A stretch of 64,000 bases of DNA from Scedosporium boydii. Its lineage: Eukaryota; Ascomycota; Sordariomycetes; Microascales; Microascaceae. Made by a program: the position numbers and the translations under genes. Numbering within the stretch: position 1 is the first letter of the stretch; every line of letters begins with the position of its first letter. The notes under the pieces are model-generated. The model worked only from the letters and a program-made list of their open reading frames with translations. It ran no database searches and was not told where the DNA came from. The DNA is taken from positions 92,490 through 156,489 of the forward strand of contig NJFT01000081.1 of NCBI GenBank assembly GCA_002221725.1, read 5' to 3'. Positions 45,500-57,289 of this stretch are shown here, piece by piece.

Positions 45500-46394
45500 C
45501 GGGATGAATCGTCAGGAAGTAAATGAGCGTGGTTGGCTATGAGTTTGCAATGGAACTAGAAGCACAGGACGTAAACAGAGGATTCCGATAAAATTGATGA
45601 AACTTGTGTAGGAGAATCGGCTATAGAGTCTTAGCCGCTACCAGCCAACTCCGTCACGCTCATTGCCGCAGCATAGGGGAACCAGGCAGCCCAGAAAGGG
45701 TAAATAAATAACGGATAACAGCGTTATTTCTCCTGATAACCTGGTTTCCGAGGCTTAAGATGAGGGGTTTCGTCCGTTCCGGCGGAAATATGCTGTTTTG
45801 CGGAGCCATTTGTCTACTCCGTAGTAGCTAGTAGTTCGGCCCAACCTGGTATCATGGGGGGGGTGTAGTCCAACGGCCCATACCAGAGACTGCCTGTGGA
45901 TGTGACAGCAGGAAAAGGGTTCTAGCGCCTTGGCACACGGAGAGCGGCAGAGCGTCACTGCGTCCTCATCCTTGAAGTGCCGAGCCCTACACTATTAGCG
46001 TATATACCTTCCTCAGGCTAACTGGAAGAGCTTAAGTTCGTACATACTAAAAGTCTCTACATCTTAAATCGGATGGTTGCTTATCGATTTCTAATCCTTT
46101 TCAGCAGTGCTTCATAAACTAGATTACATGCGGCTGCTTCCCCACCTTTCTCCTTTTGTTGGATAGAACGCGGGCTGTCCCATGTCCCATACACCAAAAA
46201 TGTGCAGCCAAGCCTTCTGACTTCAAGCATCACTGCTACCTACAGTAGACAGATCTATGAAATATATAGATCTGATAGGCTTCTATGCCACATGTCATCC
46301 GCTATAGTACGATATAATTGATTTCCCTACGCTTAGGATATATTATATCTAATAAAAGTAGTCAAGCGAGGTACATTTTGGAAGGTGATACGTA
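45500..46394. other. A/T-rich intergenic region
   Basis: No gene seen. An ACTCCGTAGT variant of the intergenic near-palindrome occurs at about 45819-45828. The segment 46020-46350 is strongly A/T-rich. Confidence 0.4.
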
Positions 46395-46942
46395 TCAATG
46401 CAGTCCAGCCGACGGATCGAACAGCGACGGGGCCTTGGCCGCGCTCATGCCGAACTCCGCCACCGCTTCCTTGATCTCTCCGGCCTTCTCCCTAGAGAGC
46501 TTGAGCGCGCCGAGAGCCTCGTCGAGCTTCCACACCTTGGTCGCTCCGAACAGCAGCGTGTCAAGCGCCGGATGGGTAGCTGAGAACGCCAGCGAAAGCT
46601 GCGCCGGTTTAACGTCAAACTGCTTCGCCATCTCGTTGAAGCGCGGCAGGCTGTCCCGGATTGCCTGACGGACGTTGCCGGCATCACGGGTCATGCTGCG
46701 CTTGTTGGCGGCGAACCATTCCCCGCGCTGGCGGTCATCCTCGCCATAGCGGCGGTGCTGGGCATGGTTGGTGGCTGCTTCCTCTCAGGAGCCTCGACCA
46801 CCGTCCGGCGCGCGGCATTGTACTGATATTGCACGAAGCGCGGCTGCGGCAAGCCCTTCTTCTGCATCAGGCGGACTGCCTCTAGCAGCTGCGCGCCGTC
46901 CCACAAGCTAACCGCCAGTTCCTTGGCGAGCCCCTTCTGCAC
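46395..46942 (-). pseudogene. AKR-like gene relic (second aldo/keto reductase)
   Basis: Two overlapping open frames on the minus strand form one broken coding region. The first part (about 46790-46942) reads LAKELAVSLWDGAQLLEA and FVQYQYNAARR, like the middle of an AKR barrel. A frameshift near 46780 follows. The second part (46395-46760) includes QFDVKPAQLSLAFS, THPALDTLLFGATKV and DEALGALKLS, the typical AKR C-terminal barrel with its cofactor-binding segment. It ends GLH then a stop. The N-terminal third is missing. It is markedly more G/C-rich than the DNA on its left. Assignment rests on pattern recognition only. Confidence 0.55.
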
Positions 46943-46955
46943 CTAAGACTGTATT

Positions 46956-47177
46956 GTGCTAACTAGGTCTGCTAGAGTTCCCTTGCTATCCGTCTACCCA
47001 ACGGAGATCTGGCCTTACTACCTACGGTCGCGCGGCCTGAGTGTTACCTGGGTAGCGACGGTTGTGGCTGCTGTCTTGACCACCTTCGTCAATTCCTTCG
47101 CGCTCGAAAACATTGGCTGGCACTACTACCTTGTCTTCGTCGCTGTGTTGGTTGTAAGGATCGTAGTCAGGGCTTGA
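46956..47177 (+). pseudogene. Fragment of an MFS sugar transporter
   Basis: An open frame encodes YPTEIWPYYLRSRGLSVTW followed by two hydrophobic runs and ENIGWHYY. This matches the conserved region before transmembrane helix 10-11 of fungal sugar/lactose-permease-type transporters (EIWPYRLRSRGL type). Upstream exons and the rest of the C-terminus are absent, so this is an isolated piece. A GTGCTAAC...TAG pattern just before residue AGTTCCC resembles the 3' end of an old intron. It abuts the AKR relic on the opposite strand. Confidence 0.6.
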
Positions 47178-48613
47178 TTTCAAATTCGCCGCTCGCACAA
47201 CACTAGGAGCGAAGGCAAGAGAAGCCGCAGAGGAAAATTGACTGACATGTCAGGCCAATAGTGAGAGGCGCCACCGCTACGGTGACAGAAGCCCAGTGTT
47301 TGATTCGGCCCAATTTGGAGGAAAAGATTGACCGTACGCCCTGCAAGATGGACTTCGCGCGGCAGTGGTATTTCGCATAACGCAGTGTGTATTTTGGATA
47401 GTAAGCGAAATTTGTTAACTTCGGACTTGGGTGTCGTTGAAGGGAGGGTACCTTTGTATATGAATATGTGCCTGTAGAACCTACCGTATGGCGCTATTCC
47501 TTAAGCCGTTAGTTGTTGGGTCCCAGGCCATTCTCGTATGGTGGGAAGCCAATCCCAAAAATAATTGTGAAATTATATTAGTAGCTGAAAAATTGCGTGA
47601 AGAAATTATCACGTGTCACAATCCTCCTTCAGGAGCAGTAAGACGAAAGGCGGCCAGTGACGGCAGAAAAGGATAAATCCCGGCACATAGGGAATATTAG
47701 TCAGGAAGTCGGCCTGCCCAAGGTAACAATTGAACGCTGATTTTCAGGCTGTCTGAGCCCAGACCCACGCCTACAGACACGGAAGCAGCGTTGCAGCGCT
47801 GTGGTTGTGGCTCGTAATCAGCATTGAAAACCTACGCCTTCACCGACGGAATTTTTTTTTCTTTTTTTTCTTTTCTCTTCTGCTCCCCGTTCCTTTTCGT
47901 GTAGACTTGAGGTCATCATATCTTGTCGGCGCCGCCACCGCACCGCTCGTCAATTTCATCCTTCTCGGTGCTCTTCTTCTCTTCTTCTCTCTTCCCCTCT
48001 CCACAGTTTCCGCCCCTTTCCCGTTTTATTTTTTTGCGACCCTGTTTTCCAAGCAGCGTTGTGCGCATCGCATTAGAGCTTTCGAAGTTATCTCACACAT
48101 ATTTTTTGGTCACGATCTCAGCCCAACCCGCCACGCCCAGGTCAACAGTGTCGACGTGCCATCACCGCCTTACACTGCCCTGCCGCCGCCGCCGCCCTTT
48201 TGATCACTTTCGCCTCATCGCGAGTATCATCAATAACCCTTTGGATCGTATCCAGTATTCATCTGTTTTCTGGATCCCGCCATCAATAATCTCGACGACG
48301 CGATTCCGCCGAGCCAGCCAAAACAAAAGGAGTTGGGACTGCCAAATTTCTTCCCCCCACAACTCCTCTGCCATATCCGACCGAAAAATATTTGCCTGCC
48401 CGCACGATAACGCACTTTTGCCGTATACGCACGCGTACACGCTTGTAGAAGCCAGAAACCAAAGGGACTAACGGGGAAGTCTTGGAACTCTCGTTACCGC
48501 TGTTACCCTAATATTCCCACATATCCTCGTCCACCTAATCGCCTCCGGGGGCCACTCGCAACCTAACGGAAAAACAAAAACAACGACATCATCAACTGTG
48601 ACTTTGACTAGTC
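47178..48613. other. Intergenic / eIF2A promoter and leader
   Basis: No gene seen. The part from about 47840 to 48613 is T- and C-rich (T-runs at 47852-47870), as expected of the promoter and a long 5' UTR for a highly expressed gene. The ATG at 48614 follows a CTAGTC context. Confidence 0.5.
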
Positions 48614-51028
48614 ATGGCGCTGCCGTTGCAATTCGCGTACCGAACCCAGAAGGCTGTCGGTGTCGTGGACGCCGATCCTCTCTACAAGCCCGTCCTCGCC
48701 ATCACCGACGTTAACTGTCGGTGCTCCCAATACTCGCCCTGCGGTCGCTGGTTCGCCTGGGCCACCACGACTGAGGTCAGCATCAGCGATGCTTCTACCG
48801 GAAGCAACGTCCTGATCCTGCCCCTCAGCAACGTCTACGAGCTGTCCTTCTCCCCGAAGGGCACGTTCTTGAGTACGTGGGAGCGTCCTTCCAAGGACGA
48901 GGCTGGCGATGCCACCAAGAACCTCAAGGTCTGGCGCGTTGAGCAGACCAACGAGGCCAAGCCGGTTGGCCAGTTTGTACAGAAGCAACAAGATGGATGG
49001 AATCTCAACTACACCTCAGACGAAAAGTACTGCGCCCGGCTTGTTACCAACGAGGTTCAGTTCTATCAAAGTAACGACCTCCAGGTTGTCTGGAACAAGT
49101 TGCGGGTCGAGGGCGTGAAACAATTCTCCCTCGGCCCTGGCCAGCTGCGAAGCGTAGCTGTGTATGTGCCTCCCAAACAGGTATGCTCTCCCCAAGAATA
49201 ATTCGTTTTCTCTCTCCTTTTCTCCTTTCTCCCTTTCTCTTTTAAGCCCTGACTTCCTGTTTTGGGAACTTCATCGATGCCCGCATTGATGGTTGCTTTG
49301 TCTCGGTTCCTGGCACATTGTGTTCATCTTTTCCTCTTTTTGTCTCGCCTCATTCCAAAACTCCCGCCCCGCCATTGCGCCCTGCATTCGCATGGGGCAA
49401 AGCGACTTATTGCAATTTTTTTTTTATATTCCCTCCTTTTTGCTTCTTGCTTGTTTACTAACGGATCTCGAATTTAGGGCTTTCCTGCCGCCGTCAAGAT
49501 TTTCGATGTCTCCAACTTCACCAGCCCGATTGCCCAGAAGTCATTCTTCAAGAGTGACAAGGTGAAGCTCGATTGGAACAGCCAGGGCACCAGCCTGCTC
49601 GTGGAAGCCTTGACCGATGTCGACAAGTCGAACAAGAGCTACTACGGCGAGACTACGCTCTACCTTCTGAGTGCGAAGGGAGATTTTGATGCTCGCGTGA
49701 CCCTCGACAAGGATGGTCCCATCCATGACGTCGCTTGGTCCCCGAACTCGAAGGAGTTTGGTGTTGTCTACGGCTATATGCCCGCCAAGACGACCATCTT
49801 CAATCACCGCGCCGTTGCCACTCATTCGTTCCCCATCGGCCCGCGCAACAAGATTATTTTCTCCCCCGCAGGACGGTTCGCGCTCGTTGCGGGCTTCGGT
49901 AACCTCGCTGGTCAGATCGATATCTACGATTTGGAGAAGGACTACCGCAAGCTTTGCACCATTGAGAGCGGAAACCCCAGCGTTTGCGAATGGAGCGCCG
50001 ATAGCCGTTTCATCATGACGGCGACGCTGTCTCCTCGACTTCGCGTCGACAACGGAGTCAAGCTCTGGCATGTCACTGGGCCACTCATTTATACCCAGGA
50101 CTTTACCGAGCTCTACACGGCCCTTTGGCGCCCGGTCCCCCCCGAGAATCGAGCCAAGGTCGATCCCCTCAGCGCCATCCCCGCACCCCACCCTTCGGCG
50201 ACCGCCTACCTGGGCACCGTCAAGACGCCGAGCAAGCCCGCTGGCGCCTACCGTCCGCCCGGAGCAAGGGGCCTTGCCACTCCTCTGCATTTCAAGCGCG
50301 AGGACGAAGGCGGCGCCGCTCATGTGATGACTGCCAGCACGACGGCGACATCCACCCTTGGCCTGAACGGCTTCGGGCGTGCTCGACGTGTTGTCCCGGG
50401 AGCTGAGCCTGTCGAAGCACCGGAGACTCGCCAGGTCCCCGGCGCAGAGCCCGTCGACGGCGATGAAAATTTGTCAAAGGCGGCTCTGAAGAACAAGAAG
50501 AGGCGCGGCAGGAGGGGCAAGGGCGAAGGTGCTGGCGGCCAGAATGGAGCCGGTGCTGATGGAGAGACCGCGGCGACGACCGGCGGAGCCAACGCCAACG
50601 CCAACCTCGCGCCGCCCCGGCAGAACAACAATGATGGCCGGAGCCCCGAGCGACGCTCGAACCACAGACATCACCGAAGCGTATCGAGGAACCCCGGTTC
50701 CCGCAGCCGCAGCAACACGACCCGCGGCGTTCGCCCCGAGCCCCAGGGTGGTGTTCTCTTGAATGCCGGCCCCAACGGGCCCAACGGCCAGCACCAGCAC
50801 CAGCAACATCAGAATGCTAACAACGGTTCCGCCGCCGCTGCCGCCGATGCTGCTGCTCAGAACCCCAACGCGAAGAAGATTCGCAGCCTGCAGAAGAAGA
50901 TTCGGGCCATTGAGGATCTCGAGATGAGATTGGCAAGGAAGGAGAAGCTTGAGGATACGCAGATGAAGAAGATTGCCACTAAGCAGGCCGTTCTGGCCGA
51001 GCTGGCGAATCTGGAAACGTCGCGCTAG
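48614..51028 (+). CDS. eIF2A: Translation initiation factor eIF2A
   Basis: Exons 48614-49180 and 49478-51028 (297-nt intron) give 705 residues. eIF2A is a non-canonical initiator-tRNA-binding factor of the 40S subunit used in alternative initiation. The N-terminal two-thirds is a WD-type propeller: CRCSQYSPCGRWFAWATT, YELSFSPKGTFLSTWE, DVAWSPNSKEFGVVYG and IFSPAGRFALVAGFGNLAGQ. The final blade region leads into YRPPGARG, a family-typical motif. The C-terminus is a basic/Gln-rich disordered part with KNKKRRGRRGKG and a closing coiled coil (ADAAAQNPNAKKIRSLQKKI and onward), also family-typical. The intron has a standard GTATGC donor and a TTTAG acceptor with ACTAAC nearby. The exon 2 frame is open well before the first internal Met, so the spliced model is needed. 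Confidence 0.95.
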
Positions 51029-52824
51029 ATGTCCTTGAGGTTTTTCTTTGCTCATTCTCATTGCACCACTGGGTCTGGATATTGGGAAGGTCAATGTAGC
51101 AGTTGCCTTTTCGATAGTACAACGGCGGAAGTTTGGGTGTCCGTCGAGCGAAGCGGAGTAGGATTAGTTGGAAAGGATGGCAGTTGGAAGTGGAGGAGAG
51201 CAAGCATTGGGGCACGAAGATTCACTCACCTCCAGGCTAAGGAGGCACTGCGTTGGTTCGAGGGAAGGGAAAAGCCGGAGTTTTTGTCAACATGGGAAAT
51301 TCAGAAGAGAGAGTTGAGGTCGGTTTACCTCCTCCCTTCCCATCGCTGGTTATGTTCTTAGACTGGGGTCCGTCGGAGTCTTCCTGACACAAGTTGCCGG
51401 GAGCGGGAGGTTGGGTTGCCAATGAAGGGATTTGAAAGTGGGTTGATGGTTGATGGGGTGAAGGAGAGTGGGATATGAGGTGGCCTGAGATGGGAGGGGC
51501 TTTACACAGATACAGAAAAAAAATGAAGATAAAATAGACTTTTTTTTTCTCCCTTGGAGTAGATGTGTTTCACGCGGCATGGCTCTTGGTGTGAGATCTA
51601 GATTTGTAAGTGGGTATTTCGTGGCTCTTCTGAAGCATTGAGGCAGACATTCATGCCGCCTACTTGCCTGGAGATTCCACGCCGTCCCGACATCTAGTGT
51701 CCCCTGACAAGATCTCAATAGAGTTCGAGTTTGCTTCGTGTGGAAGGGTACCTTTTTCCCTTCCTTTTTTTCTGACTCTTTTTCATCTCTAATTAGAATA
51801 GACTCGCACTTATTCAAACAACATGTCCGGTCTGACCATCGCGGCCGAGATCCAAACACCACCAGATGCGCGCCTCTCGCACTACCGATCCATCAAATTC
51901 TTCGCGACCTCATTCAGTCGAAAGTGGCTATCCCGTGCATGGCGCACGAATTCTTCTACATCATTATCAGTAAATAGATAGGCATCCCAAGAAGTTAGTG
52001 TGTGGAGAGTTGAAATTTACCATCTGGGGTCCCGTCAAGAGTGATGGAGTGCGTCGCACCAAAGAGCCACAACGTCGCGGCGCTCGTCCCCTCAGCCTGG
52101 GTATTCTTTCCAGGGCCCTCACCCTCCCTTGCACTGGATGGAGAAAGATGCTCTGGGATGATCAATTGAGGGTATGCGGAGTCGGCTATTCATTTTTTTC
52201 AGATCAGCAGCCGCTCTGGTAGTTCAGGGGTGAAGCAACGGACTGGGAGAAAAGTGCTTAGTTGAGCGGTGATAACTTAGCGACATCGTCCCCTCGCTCG
52301 GCCTCTTCCGCTCACGGGCAGAGCGGGATTCTAGAGCAGCCGACATGGCGTGCCCGACCGCAGTTGGCACCATAACAAATGAAGTTTCTGGGCCGCCGAG
52401 AAGAATCGGGACAGAATAGCTCGAGGTGCGGCCCTGCTCATTTGCGACAAAGGTTCCTGTCGCATGACGGAGGCTCCGTTCTGGGAGTGTGGAAATACAA
52501 ATACGTCTTGGAGACGCGACTCGGCGCCATCCTACCGGCCGGAGGAGTTTCATCTTAGCTTTTTGCTGGTACTGAAAAGAATTCCAGGGAGCACAAACTC
52601 GGCCAAAAAGGTCCAGCCGCAGTTGACTAGACACATTAATTCATCAATTCATCGATTCATCGATCAAGTGCGACTGAAACATTTCATCACATCCACATCT
52701 TTGCATTGGATCATCTCCCCCGAGTCCACCACCCTCTCTGCCCATTTCCATGCGGACCGCGCCTCCGCCATAGGTTACTTGACTTGATTAACTGCTAGAA
52801 TTGCATTCATTTTACTTCTCAGCA
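51029..52824. other. Intergenic region (1.8 kb)
   Basis: 3' UTR of eIF2A and promoter of the Fic-domain gene. T- and A-runs occur near 51520-51550. ATTCATC repeats lie at about 52638-52660. No gene seen. Confidence 0.45.
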
Positions 52825-53313
52825 ATGACGCCTGTCCGTTTCCTCACAGCCCAGCAACTGCAGCTCCTCCACTATATACACATAACGCCACTGGTTTTCA
52901 AAACGCCATCAACCGGAAAGACCACCACTCCAATCGACACGAGCACTACCGATCAGGACAGTAGTATTTGCGACCCATGCTACCTCGAATCCGCAGCCTC
53001 ATCTCCCGTAAACCACCATCACTACGGAGGCGTCGACGATACGTTCCAGCTCGCCGCTCTGCTGGCCGAAAAAGTCGCGTTGAACCACGCGTTCCGGGAC
53101 GGAAACAAGCGTACGGCATTGTACGCCACGGATATGTTCTTGCGGGTAAACGGTGGCGCTGGGTTGCTGGTCGACGATCCCAGTGAGACACGCGGGATCT
53201 CGCCGCGTGGTTTGGCCCTCGCTGATGCGATGGTTGATGTCGCCACTAGGAAATGGTCTGCTGAGGATCTTGCAAAGTTATATCGAGATGTCGGAGTTTC
53301 GAAAAGCCCGTAA
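52825..53313 (+). CDS. Fic/Doc-family protein (Doc-type motif)
   Basis: Intronless gene of 162 residues. The catalytic loop is H88-AFRDGNKR (88-96). Canonical Fic AMP-transferases have HPFxxGNGR; a Lys after the Asn, as here, is the Doc version, and bacterial Doc proteins act as kinases on EF-Tu. A preceding LESAASSP block (54-61) matches the Doc N-terminal signature, and TFQLAALLAEKVALNHAF forms the core helix. The chain is short and has no extra domain or visible inhibitory-helix motif. The ATG at 52825 (MTPVRFLTAQQL) is preferred over 52801, because eight hydrophobic leading residues would be atypical. Function in fungi is unknown: possibly post-translational modification of a translation or signalling protein. 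No antitoxin-like neighbour is visible. Confidence 0.85.
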   Translation: MTPVRFLTAQQLQLLHYIHITPLVFKTPSTGKTTTPIDTSTTDQDSSICDPCYLESAASSPVNHHHYGGVDDTFQLAALLAEKVALNHAFRDGNKRTALYATDMFLRVNGGAGLLVDDPSETRGISPRGLALADAMVDVATRKWSAEDLAKLYRDVGVSKSP

Positions 53314-53932
53314 TAGCTTTTCGCATTACGTATCCCGAGAAGAAAGGAAGCGGAGAGCGTGACGGTTGTCTTAGGGTAAGAAGCTGAAGGTCGAACCTTG
53401 GGTGGAGCGTTCGCGATTGGGAGAAAGGGTTCTTAGAGATTTGAGCAGTTGATAAAAGGGGGAGATGTAAGCTTAAGAAACTCTTCCTTTTTCTCTATCG
53501 GAACAGAAAATGAGGGACGCCGTGTTGGCGGCGAGCGTCCATCTCGATTCTCGAGCTCTATGGGGACTACAAGGACAAGGTGCAACGGGCTGGCCAACCC
53601 TCTGTCATCCCAGTCGTGCCACGAAACTCACTACCGACGACGGCAATACGGACGCAGTTTTGACCGAGCTCTAGCAAGGAGTTTCATGTAGCGGGCTTTG
53701 TGCTCCGTGCAGTGACCGAAGGGGTTTGTTTCTTGGAGCGCCTTGCCACATGTCCGAGACCGCAGATATTAGAAGGATAAAACGTTGACGGAATGATATT
53801 CCGGGGAGGTGTTATCTAACCTGGGCTCTGTCTAAATCGGCCTATTCTAACCTAGTAACCTGGGTGGTTTAGAAGTAAAGAAAGTGTCTATCAATCGTGC
53901 CGTGAGAGTGGAAGACTTCTCCAGTCGTCCCT
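53314..53932. other. Convergent intergenic region
   Basis: It lies between the Fic gene and the 3' end of the F-box-like gene. No gene seen. It contains 3' UTR-like sequence only. Confidence 0.45.
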
Positions 53933-55929
53933 TCAGTCTCCCGTCCTCGATGGGGACCACAGCTCATTCCACTGGTCTTCGCACCCGGAGGCTGCAAGAT
54001 TCAATCTCTCCCGCAGCGCTTCTCTCTTCTTTTCCCCCCTCTCTTCGACAATCACCTCAACCTCATCTCTTGTATCGTGTCTTCTACAGACCCAGCTACG
54101 CCCAACCCACTTTGTAAGCTTTTTAAAGTCCGTGTTAAGCGCTAGATGCCTGGGGAGGTAGTGGGTAAGAACACTGACACTGAGCGAGAGCCTTTCCAAA
54201 GGGCCAGCGGCGGTGTTCGAAATGGTGTTGAATATGGATACAGCAAGATTTCCGTCGACGGCAACGTTGACGAGGAGGCTTAGGACCGCGTCATATTCAT
54301 CATAGTAGAATAAGTTATTGCCGGCGCTCGCCTCAGTGCCAACTAGTTCCAGCTCGTCGCCCTCTCGTTCCTCGCTCTTGGGTATGCATTCGAACATAAG
54401 CGAGACCCGCTTCAGTCGGGGCAACCGCCCGAGGGAGTGGTAGATGGCTACCTCTTCCGGACCGCCCTCGCGCCGGCGGATAACCAGTTTTACTCGTTCG
54501 AGGTTTCGGCACCGTTGCTCGATTTCGCGGATTCGGTTGTGTGAGAAAACCAGACCGGCATGCGGAAGCATCAGGAGTTGGCGCAGCGTCGGTCCGTGGC
54601 GAAGCAGCACGGCGTTAAAGGTGTGTCGATGGAAACAAGAGATGAGGGTGAGATCCTCGAGGGGCGCCAGGGCCAGTAAAATAAACTAGCCTCCTTGTCC
54701 AGGTCGTCGGTGAAGTAGTCATTTTCGTCACACGAGTTTATGCCCAAGCTCAGTTTCCGAAGGGCTTTGAATTGGTTTCTGCCAGCCATGGACGTCAGAC
54801 ATTTGAATGTCGCCGTGGATTCCGGTGTGAGAAGCTCGAGGCACCGGAGATAGGTGAAGTCGGTACGATTGCTCCAGTCTCCGATCGTCCGAGGCGAGAT
54901 AGGGTCGCGGGCCAGAACGAGAGTATGCAGGCCACCGGCGGCAGTTGTTGACGATGGTGATGGTATTGCCTCGGCCGTGGGGTCCTCCTCTGGTGGTCTC
55001 TCAAGGAAGAATCCCCTCCAGGGCGGTCTAGGGGTGAACATCGCGTTAGAAAGCCCGACCGACCCTGTGGGGGTGATTTTCCGCATGCGCACCCATCTCA
55101 GTGAGGGCGCGCATCCAGATACCATTTCAGCCACAGCTTCGGCGTTATAGTTGACGTACCCCTGAGGGCCATATATCCAGCACTTGACATCAATGCTGTA
55201 CAGGCACGGCGAGGTGGCAAGGGCAAACTCGTCGGCATCGATGACGTGGAACCGGTTCTTCTCCTGGTAGAGACTTCTCAGGCTGAAGGTCGGTACATGT
55301 AGACGGCATCGCGGGTGGTGCTGGTGCAGCGCCGCGAGGACACACATGGGCATCTGGTAGGTGCAGCCAAAGACAAAGTCCTTGAGGGCAGGTAGCTGGC
55401 CGATGAATTGCGCAAACGGCTTCCAGGCCTCGTTTTGCGCCTGCTTGTGTTGCCGAGTCAACGCGGGACTCTGACCTTGGTACAGGAGAAGACGGCTTGT
55501 GGATGGCCGACCGAAATGGTCCTCTTCGTCGCTGTCTGAGTAGTAGTTGTCTCTGTCCGTGTAGAAGTAGTCGTTTTCTCTGTTCTCCGTTGCGCGCTCT
55601 ACCATCTGACCATTTTTCCAAGTTGAGTCTTCGGGCTGGTCATCACCCCACATGAAACCTTCTGTCGTAAGATGGCGCACATATCGGTACCTGTTGTTGA
55701 CACGAAGAATACGGATCCACTGCTCTAGGTCGTCGCGCAGCTTCTCGCTGTCGCATATCGTGAGCCGGATGCGCGCGAATCGCCACAGCGTTGCTGCCCT
55801 ATAGCAAGATCTGCTGGCCTGCGAAAATGGAAATAGACCGCGTCGTTCACGACCGCAAGAGGAAATATAACCGCAGATGTCTTGAAGGATGTCGAGGGGC
55901 AGTCCCTCTAGAGTCGCAGCGGGCGCCAT
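53933..55929 (-). pseudogene. F-box-like gene broken by a one-base frameshift
   Basis: Two long minus-strand frames, 54571-55929 and 53933-54610, overlap and together make one protein of about 665 residues. The N-terminus (LEGLPLDILQDICGYISS, then FSQASRSCYRAATLWRFARI) is an F-box-like motif of the kind that recruits SCF ubiquitin ligases. The rest resembles fungal leucine-rich/unknown substrate regions: an acidic DSDEEDHF patch, a long alpha/beta body and a helical end. The frame changes inside a run of four A on the plus strand (54678-54681; T-run in the gene). One extra T would join SLFLLALAPLEDLTLIS smoothly. No intron fits, since splice options keep the wrong phase. Either the gene is dead or the base is a sequencing error; the clean frames on both sides favour a recent or technical break. 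Confidence 0.7.
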
Positions 55930-57289
55930 TGAAGGAGTGGGTTGGAAAGGGGTATCAGTAAACCAATACCTTTAAAAGGATTATGATTTTTGACGTGAAA
56001 AGGCTGCAGGAGTAGTAACAGAAGCTGGGCACTATGAAAAAAGAGTATATATTGACGTCGCTTGGCTAAAAGGGGCTCTTAAATTGGGGAAAATGGAGAA
56101 AACGGGCCAAGCCGCGACCCATTTCGGGTGAATCAACACTGGTATTAAACAGCACCACGTGAATTTCGTGCAACTACATCGGCGTCTGCTTGAACACGCC
56201 GCGCGGATGTAGCCGAGCCGACATCAACTGTCTCGCCTAACACTAGCCCTATATGCCGTGCCGCATCTTCATCGACTATAGTTAAAACATGACCTCCTAC
56301 AGTAGTGTGGTTGAGCTCAAGGAAGCCCGTACCAGGTTGCGATTAGTTAATGAGGTGGGCGGTATTGTAGAAGCACGGACATGTGGAAATTACGGACTTC
56401 AAGCCCCAGCCTACCAATTTCAGGGGTGATCTTGTCGACCTTGTGATCGCACTTTAAATCTCTTGACCCCTGTGCTTGGCCACTATGGTCAAGGCTGCCA
56501 GGCTTGTCGCTATCTGGACTTAGCAGTCGGTACGCCTCCGACAAACTCTGGCAAAGGCAGATCATCACCTCTTGCAAAGTCACAGGCAAGGCAGCGATGG
56601 CATAACAGCTGCAAAGTTGAAGGGGAAATGCCACTCCTATTAACGAACACAAATCAATTTTATTTGCTTTGTTCAGCGTAGTAATTGTAGTACTATTAAG
56701 AGTATACATCCTTACATACACTTTAATATGCGGAACTAAGGAGAAACCGAACAAGAAACAAAAAGAAACCAGGGGAGGGGAGGAGAACGTCGGCTGGTCC
56801 TCCCCCAGGGTTGTTAACGCACCCTGAAGGAGAAGGATTTTTCTAGGCATCCCCAGTTTTCGAACAGCCGGCTTGCTCGAATCCTGGCGGTGGGCTAGAA
56901 AAGCCCTTCTCGTATTAACAACCAGTCCGCCCCTGGCAACGACCCGCACCCAAATTGGGAGTATAAGTCAAGCTTAGTGTGTTTTTTTCCGCCTGGAATC
57001 AGGGTTTCTCTTTCCTCGTTTGAAGGGCCTTTATAAAGACGAACTGGGATTGTTGTGACAAGTAACAGTAATGATGACATCCGAATTTGGGGATCTCATG
57101 GAACCAAGGGCCAAAACTGCCTCTGCTTCGTTGTCTTAGACTAGAGACTTGATAGTTCGGCCACTCTGATCTGTCAGAAAAAAAAAATCCAGGAATAAAC
57201 AAAGGAACCGGATTGATTACCACGCTGATTATCAGCTGGTCAGGTAAATCGCTCATGGAAGCAAGCGTGGTTGACAGCCTTTAGGCAAA
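55930..57289. other. Intergenic region (1.4 kb)
   Basis: Promoter of the F-box-like gene and 3' flank of the NACHT gene, which lie on the same strand. A 200-codon minus-strand open frame at 56347-56949 has no recognisable domain and mixed composition; I leave it unassigned. An A-run lies at about 57178-57187. Confidence 0.4.

Noticed and set aside
56347..56949. 200-codon minus-strand open frame between the F-box-like and NACHT genes
   Set aside because: No domain and mixed composition; insufficient to call a gene.
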